DNA of 64,000 nucleotides from Setomelanomma holmii. Lineage: Eukaryota > Ascomycota > Dothideomycetes > Pleosporales > Phaeosphaeriaceae. This document shows, piece by piece, positions 57,410 to 64,000 of this stretch; the stretch's first letter is position 1, and every line of letters starts with the position of its first letter. The position numbers and the translations under genes were made by a program. Location: the NCBI GenBank assembly GCA_010015745.1, contig ML978203.1:124001-188000 (forward strand), written 5' to 3'. A model generated the notes under the pieces. The model was not told the DNA's origin and did no database searches. It saw only the letters and a program-made list of their open reading frames with translations.

Positions 57410-59164
57410 CTAGCAGAGCCAGAACCAGACCTTCTCCAACATGTTCCTGGGAATCTGCTCAGGCCAAACCTCGGCATCGAGCGCGGCCTTGCCACTCCAG
57501 ATATCAGCCTCAGCAGGCTTGACCATCTTGGTGCGCTTGAAGACCTTCCAGAATCCGAACAGGAGAGCGTAGATCAAGATGCCGATGTAGGCGGTGAAGA
57601 AGCTGGTCAGCTGGTCAGGTCCCCATGGGGTCTGAGTGAAAACCTTGAAACCGTTGAAGACAATGATCAAGCTGAAGTACACGAATGCAGTCCATGCAAT
57701 GTATGGCTGCCACTTCGCCCTGAAGACCAAAGTGCTGCGCTCGATACCCTGCGCGGCAAGGGCCCTACGAAACCCGAGATAAGCGAGGATGATTGAGTTC
57801 CAAGTGAAGAGCTGGGCGATGGTGGTCAAGTTCTGGAACCAGAGGAAAACTTTGTTGGCGCCAGTGGAGACCGACATGAATGTGATCAAAGAGATGGAAG
57901 CGGTGATCAGCACACAGTAGTATGGGACACCGTTCTTGGAGCATTTGAGAAGGAACCTGGGAGCCTGTCTGTTCTGGGCAATACCGAAGAGATAACGGGA
58001 GCCTGTGTACAGGAAGGCGTTGCCGGACGAGGTTGCCGAGGTCAGAACGACAGCGTTGATGATGTGCGGCAGAACGGGGATTGAAGCGTTCTTCATCGCA
58101 ATAACCCATGGAGAAGACTGCGCACCCTTCGCGTTCTCATTGGTGAGCTGAGGATCAGAAGACGAGATGCAGACACCGATAATGAAGGATCCAAAAATAT
58201 AGAAGAACATAATACGCCAGAAGACACGACGAACTGCCTTGGGGATGTTCTTCCGCGGGTTGGCAGCCTCACCAGCGGCGACAGCCACCATCTCGACGCC
58301 ACCGTAGGAGAAGGCGGCGTTCACGAGTGTCGACCACAGACCGGTGAAGCGACCGGTTGCACCAGTGCCAACGTATTCCTTCATAGCGCCTTCCTTCCAG
58401 TACCTGAAGCCTCGACGATCGTGATCGGGCGCACCACCGAGCATGATGACCAGACCAGCAAGGAGCAAGCCGAGGATGGTGATGATCTTGATCGACGCGA
58501 AGATGAACTCCGCCTCTCCGTAGATCTGGACAGCGAAGATGTTGAGGCACAAAATGATGACGATGATGATGCCAATCCAGATTGCTGGATTATATTTTTC
58601 TTCTGTATCCCAGAAAGAGACAAGGACGGCGGCAGCGGAAATTTCGGCGCAAAGTGTAATGGCACATGAGTACCAGTTGTTCCACCCAACAGCAAAACCA
58701 AGAGCGGGGTCGGCGTAGCGGGCACAGTACTGGGGAATGGCACCAGGCAGAGGCAGCCAGGTGGCCATCTCTCCGAGACACTGCATCATTGCGAAGACAG
58801 CCATGCCGGTGATGGTATAACCGAGGAGGACGGAAACGGGACCAGCGTTCGCGAACGCAGTACCGATACCCAGAAAGAGACCAGTTCCGATTGTTCCTCC
58901 GAGGGCGATGAATTGAATATGACGGGACTTGAGACTATGGAGTAGGTCAGCGCAATGGCCTCTCGGACATCGTCTGAATGGTGTTGCTTACCCTCGCTGA
59001 ACGTAACCGTATTGCTCGGCCGTGGCAAGATCGCCATAAATATCCGCGGCTTCGCCAACAGCCCCACCCTTTGTACCGACCACATTCTTGATACCATGGT
59101 CGCTAGGAGTAGTGTGTACACCCTCGATGGCGTATTGCTTGTTCTCGTAGTCGTTGTGCGACAT
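57410..59164 (-). CDS. Amino acid permease (APC superfamily, fungal AAT type)
   Basis: Two exons (59164-58992, 58934-57410) with a 57-bp intron give 565 aa. The splice restores the typical entry to span 1, RG|LKSRHIQFIALGGTIGTGLF. About 12 spans follow, with GEMATWLPLPGAIPQYCARY, AFSYGGVEMVAVAAGEAANPRKN and TSATSSGNAFLYTGSRYLFGIA, all conserved amino acid permease blocks. A cytosolic N terminus of about 60 residues (SHNDYENKQYAIEG) and a C-terminal tail (EQIPRNMLEKVWFWLC) ending in a Trp-Leu-Cys resemble the general amino acid permease GAP1, which is controlled by nitrogen supply and endocytosis. It imports amino acids at the plasma membrane; specificity cannot be fixed here. Confidence 0.9.
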
Positions 59165-62100
59165 CTTGAAGGCAGTCAGGAGTGAGACAGGGAGCTAGTG
59201 TCCAGGTGAGGGAGACTGAAGGGTTGCTCGTTTGAGCTGTGACGAAAGCGGGGTAAGAATGATCTCCGAAAGAAAACGAGTTTCAGGGGACTACTGCTGA
59301 ACCGACAGGAGTACAAGGACCATCTTATATCGAGAGGCAGGCAGTGGTCTCACAGTCTCGCCAGACCCTTTAGTGCCTGGCAGCGATTCGGAGGGCCAAC
59401 AGTATGCACGGCCTAGAACCATAGCGGCGATTCAAATCACGAAGCTATACTAGGCGTTGGTATACTAGTCGATCTGGCAGTCCATGTGATTGGCCCGTAT
59501 GAGCATCATGCCTGTACAAGGCGAACGGACACGCCGCTTGCGCACGTAATACGGCTCAATTGCCTAAGGCTTCACGAAGTGTTCGATAAGGGTGGACCAA
59601 CACTCGGAGTTAGCGTTGCATCACGACAAGCCACGGCAGCAACATCCTCGCAGATGCCGGACAGTGTGCGTGGGATTGTCAGTGAGAGCTTGATCGGTCC
59701 TATTAAGGACTATGGTGCTCTCGGGATTGCCAAATTATTCGACGACGACCACTACGGAAACAATTTCGTCTCAACGCGACCTGGCAAAGCAGAAACTGGA
59801 TGATTGCGACACAAGTAGTGAGGATCTAGCAATTGTTTCTGATTGGCTCATGGACCTAGGCAATTTGGCATTGAGACAGGCCTTTTCGAGATGTCACCGG
59901 CGTGCTAGGCAAGTCTCGGCGTCCGCAGATCTTTTCAAACCACACAGGCATCGTGGAGGACATCACAAACGACGGCCACTATCGTTGGTGCACAGGTAAA
60001 AAAAAAAGCGCAAAGGCCGGTCACACGATAAGGAACGCTTCTAGAATCACGACTAGCGTCCGCGGTTGGTCGACGCCACGCAAGTGCTTGTCAAGCCCCA
60101 GTCGCGAACAGGGTCTTACTGGATTTGATTGCGACAGCTTGTCTAGCGTCGCGAGTTACACGAAACCAATTGTCCATATCTCGAACGCACGAATGGCAGC
60201 ATATTCAGCGTCTGTTGCGTGAGCAGTACCACCAAAGCGGTAGGACTTCACGCTGCACAGCTTCTCGGTGTCACTCGAACTTGGGCCTTCAGCCCCGCAG
60301 CCGCAACCATGCTCCAAACGAATGACCACGCCATCGTCTGAGCATCACAGGTTTGACCTGCCTTATCAGGATTTACGCGCGTGCTAGAAATACGCCTCCA
60401 AGGGTCATTGCGCCGTCAGCCATCTTCGCTTGAGACCGAGTGTTTGGAGGAGAAGACCTCGTCACGACAGCTGTAATGATGTCGTATGTTCAATGAACGC
60501 CTGCGCCTAGTCGAAGGACCATCGCCTAAATGCCCTCATCCAGGCCGTCTCTTAGCGGTTAAGAGGTAGAACCCAGAGATTGGCTTAAATGCACAAGTAT
60601 CATTGCACAGAAAAGGCACTGCAATCTCTGCGATGACCATGCCGCCACCACGACGATGGAATGGAGTTTGAGCGAGCCATGCGCTTGCCAAGTCATTCTG
60701 CTGAGGACTTCCTTCTTCATCAAAGCTGGCCGACCAACTGCTCCAGTGAGGGTAGATCTCGCGTCCAAGCCGAAACACGAAGTTTACACAAGCGAATAAG
60801 CTTTAGCTGTGTTATGGCTAGATTACAAGCAATCAGCCAATGCTTGACGACCCGCTACATCGAGCTTTGGACCAACGTGTAGCGTCGCAACGACGACTCA
60901 CTCAGAAAACGCCTTGGGCGATTTCTCACAAGTCTTCGTCTGACAGCAAACGTAGCTGCAACATGTAGAGGAATCCGCCCTCCTAACCTATCGTTGACCA
61001 AGTGCTTGAAAAGGCACACTTGCGCAACGAAGATAAGGCTAGCAATACTCTGTTCACACGCACACACTTCAAGTTACAAATCGTACTTCTCACCGAAAGC
61101 CACTAATCGCCCCGACAAACGTTACGACACAATAAAACCACACCACCATTAACTCTCACGATACAAGTGGCAAAGTTCACCAGTGGCATGATCTCACGCG
61201 CGTCAAAAGCTTCCCAGTCCCCGTCTTGGCCTGCATGAAGACCACAAAAGCGGCCCGTCCGAGCTGTTGAGCCTCAACGCAACGCTCCTCAGCCCTATCT
61301 AACCACCACCCACATTTCAGCTGTCATGTTATCTCTCCTTCCCCAAAACAACGTGGACATGCTTATGTCCAACTTGCAGAGTTTCCAGCGCACGCCGTCA
61401 GCTAGCGGGCGCGGGAAAAGGCCCGAGATGCGGAGGCGCGCGCTGTGAGGCTCTAAGTGGAGACTTGTCGCCAGGCACAGTCTCGTATCTGTCTAGATGG
61501 GTTGTGCGAGACGCGATGGATGCGTGGGATCTGGACCTGGTGAGTGCAGGTTGCTGTGGTTGGGATGGATCCACAGGTAGTGGGGCGTGACGAGTGGGCG
61601 GGTCTGGGGAGACGCTGTTATCGCCGTGGCTTGCTGCTTAACAAATTGTGCGCCGCGATGTTATCGACAGGACCGCACGACTGGATGAAAGTTGTTCCTG
61701 CATTGTGATACTTGGACATGAACATATGTGTTCTCAGACACATGCAACTCTCTATTATCTGAAGCTCATGCCGACATAACATGTGATTGATCTTGCTAAA
61801 GCAAGAGATTATATGCCACTTTGGCAATGCCTTAGTTGCTTGCTGGGCTTATTTGCTTGGCTTCCAAGCCCGGCCACTTGTCTGAGATGTGTTGTTCGAT
61901 TGCCTCCAAGTACAACCTGTCCTGGTGTGTCTTCAAATTTGCGTTGCACCAAGTTGAAGCACCCACACGCAGGCAACAGAGCAAGTTTGTAACCACTGTG
62001 CGCGCAGAGAAACGTGATGCAACTCACCGTCCCGCAGTCCGAGGTGTTATAGATACACGACAGAAAGCAGGAGGCGTAGCTCTTCCTCCGTACACCTTCT

Positions 62101-62245
62101 CCGCCCTGATAGCCTTGGCTTGATAATTTCGTCCCTGTGCTTTGCAAGTCCCTACGTCATGGCCATGACGTCCTCGACATTGCCCCTCCCAGTCGGCTTG
62201 CCTCCAATGTTCGTTCCAATGACCGCATCGCAAGCCAATACCACC
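59165..62245. other. 3.1-kb gene-free stretch
   Basis: The longest non-coding stretch in the window, between the permease start and the FAM32A-like stop. All open frames are short and without domains. An A-run interrupts it near 60000. GC is similar to flanks, so it does not look like AT-rich RIP DNA. No repeat ends, tRNA or transposase remnants were recognised. Confidence 0.45.
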
Positions 62246-62677
62246 TTAGCCAGGCCCGATCTTCGGCATATCATGATGTTCACTCAGCCCACTCAAATAC
62301 TTGTTCAATTCTTCCACCTTCTCCTTGTGCGTCTTTACACCCTCGCGCTTAAGCCGCTCCTCCAACCTCTTCCGTCGCATCTCATCGTGTCGCTTCTCAG
62401 CCTCTGTCTTCCTTCGCCCACCAGCCTCTTTCAACCGTGCTTCTGCTGTGTCGGGTGATAGCGAGCGCCCGGGTGTGCGTGAAGGTGATTTTGTGGTATC
62501 GTCGTTCACGGCTGGGCGCGTGGTGGTGGATGATGGAGTTGGGTTTGGAGATTCGGCAGTGGTTTCGGTGGTGATTTCGGTTGTCTTGGGCTTCTTTTTC
62601 TTTTTCTTCTTGTCGATACCAGCACCTTTGAGCTTTAGTCCGCCACCGACAGCGGAGGTGTAATCGGAAGACGGCAT
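62246..62677 (-). CDS. FAM32A-like nuclear protein
   Basis: 143 aa, no intron, start at ATG 62677 (MPSSDYTSAVGGGLKLKG). The signature is the conserved N terminus GGGLKLKGAGIDKKKKKKK and the C terminus HKEKVEELNKYLSGLSEHHD, then MPKIGPG; between them lies a Ser/Thr/Pro-rich linker and a charged helix (RLEERLKREG). Human FAM32A is a spliceosome component acting at the second splicing step; the fungal homologues keep both ends. A nuclear splicing role is therefore inferred. A second upstream Met would add eight residues not seen in the family. Confidence 0.85.
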   Translation of the reverse strand: MPSSDYTSAVGGGLKLKGAGIDKKKKKKKPKTTEITTETTAESPNPTPSSTTTRPAVNDDTTKSPSRTPGRSLSPDTAEARLKEAGGRRKTEAEKRHDEMRRKRLEERLKREGVKTHKEKVEELNKYLSGLSEHHDMPKIGPG

Positions 62678-63105
62678 TGTTGGTTTGTGGTGAGTGTTCA
62701 CGGGGTTGGAGGATCTTGAAGCTTGGACGATGCGTGAACTCGACCGCGGCCCAGGGCTGGCACGTGACTAGTGGGGCCTCACTTCTACTTCACACGCGCT
62801 TCGCTTGAACCCTCGCTTCAATCAACCTACTGCGTAGACTAGCGGCACCTTTTCGCCTTCTCCCCTTCCACCTTGCAAATGATGATATGCTTGGTAGTGC
62901 ATATAAGAAGTACACACGTATTTCTGGAACACCGACCCTTAAGAAATCAGTCCATTTTAGCGACCCAAAGTCAGATATCCTCTTGCCGCACAATAGCACA
63001 CCCAATTTCATCGACAGAGTTCTCGCATGACAGCTCTTTGTCCTTCAACTATTTCTGGAATACTATACGCACAACATCTGATGAGGTCACTCGGATGCTC
63101 TCAGG
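62678..63105. promoter_or_regulatory. Divergent promoter region
   Basis: 428 bp between the divergent FAM32A-like gene and the terminal hypothetical gene. No individual site was identified. Confidence 0.4.
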
Positions 63106-63769
63106 ATGTCCCTGCTCGAACTCCCCACAGAGACACGTCTGCAAACTTACACCTACATCGTTCCTAATGAACCACTCAAGGTTCCCTCCAAGCAATTCTC
63201 AGGCATACTATACAGCTGTATGACCATCCGCAATGAACTGGAGCCAGAAATATGCAAGGCCATGACAGCATGTCTAGACAAGCTTGCGCACGTCCTACTT
63301 AGAAGAAGCGACGAACTCTTCTACACCCCACCAACCACTCTCCGAGGATGGCTCAACCTCACGGTCTCGCGCCCGAAAACCAAGAACATGTTCTGCGGCG
63401 ACGACCCTTACCTAGACTTCAAATGTCTCCACTTCAACACCCTAACAATCACATTTCACAACGACACACAAGGCTACGAGTATTTACCGCGGACAACCCG
63501 ACACCTATTATCTAGCTGCGTGTATCTTAGCACGTTATATTAGGAAATGCCGGCCGTTTGGCGAGTACCCGGCAATGGAGAGTTGGATCTTGGACTGGAG
63601 AAAGTACCCGCTGTATGGTAGCGGTTATGGCGTGGAGGGCTCGTTGAAGGCTGATAGCATGCATGCTTGGGAGGCGGAGATCTGGACGGATGAGAAGGGT
63701 GTGACGACCGGGGTGTGGTTTTATAGGAAGGAGATGGAGAGTTTGTGGACGATGTGGATTGAGGACTGA
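63106..63769 (+). CDS. Hypothetical protein with F-box-like N-terminal motif
   Basis: The first frame (63106-63543) starts MSLLELPTETRLQTYTYIV, the LPxETRxxIYxY motif at the head of many fungal F-box-like or uncharacterised proteins. The second frame encodes KCRPFGEYPAMESWILDWRK to a stop at 63769. They join in frame if 63480-63543 (GTATTT...ATATTAG, 64 bp) is an intron, giving about 200 aa. The alternative is a one-base indel near 63500, since YYLAACILARYIRKCRPF also reads well across the junction. No known domain in the C-terminal half. Confidence 0.55.
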
Positions 63770-64000
63770 TGGTCATGTGAAGAGGAAGAAACATGACGGC
63801 GCACCTTTGAGCCTTCCAAAGCACAATCAAGTGAGGATACGCTTTTCGGGACTCGTCGGTCGCTTTGGAGAAAATTCTTCTCCGGTTATCCAACATTCTC
63901 CAGTGCTAACATATGCAAACTGTTTGCTCTTCGACGCAATCCTGCATTCTCCCCATGCACCCCTGGGTCGTTATCTTCAAAAAACAGAGACAAAGTGCTC

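Noticed and set aside
59486..59803. 105-codon frame in the large gap
   Set aside because: No recognisable motif, no splice extension that lengthens it, no domain.

Overview
The window is nuclear DNA of a filamentous ascomycete. Most introns are 45-70 bp with GT...CTAAC/CTGAC...AG signals, genes lie on both strands, and spacing is close. Gene content (FacB/CAT8-type regulator, DSC1/TUL1-type E3, fungal cyanase, DUF3431, many Zn2Cys6 and F-box proteins) suits Pezizomycotina, probably Dothideomycetes; the class is an inference. All genes were read as spliced models. Exon edges were placed by hand from splice signals and reading frame, so single-base errors are possible.

Layout. 0-9.3 kb is an accessory region: an intact 2-oxoglutarate/Fe(II) oxygenase, a broken second oxygenase (frameshift plus nonsense), an allantoate-permease-type MFS transporter with an in-frame stop, a secreted-type tyrosinase, a protein-kinase-like gene and a small frameshifted gene. 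9.5-23 kb is a conserved core: SNF4 (AMPK gamma), a PTC1-like PP2C phosphatase, ESCRT-III VPS2, mitofusin FZO1, a DSC1/TUL1-type membrane RING E3, and a rhomboid protease converging on the E3. 24-32 kb holds a C2H2 zinc-finger protein, a cyanase with a mitochondrial-type leader, and phospholipase D divergent from it. 32-39 kb holds a DUF3431 protein, an F-box protein, and a free methionine-R-sulfoxide reductase whose model needs a 5-nt exon. 39.5-44 kb holds CDC14 and a divergent SET-domain methyltransferase. 45.7-64 kb holds a FacB/CAT8-like activator, KTI12, a small conserved-looking protein, a second Zn2Cys6 factor, an amino acid permease, a FAM32A-like protein and a terminal hypothetical gene, separated by 1-3 kb of apparently non-coding DNA.

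How the genes relate. Most are independent housekeeping or regulatory genes. Plausible local links are the decaying oxygenase/transporter group at the left end and the convergent DSC1-type E3 and rhomboid pair, since both classes act in membrane-protein turnover and fungal SREBP activation. No transposon, tRNA, rRNA, CRISPR or virus-like sequence was recognised. The most notable observations are the 5-nt microexon, the cyanase leader with two well-placed starts, the 6-nt first coding exon of KTI12, and three inactivating lesions in two neighbouring metabolic genes.
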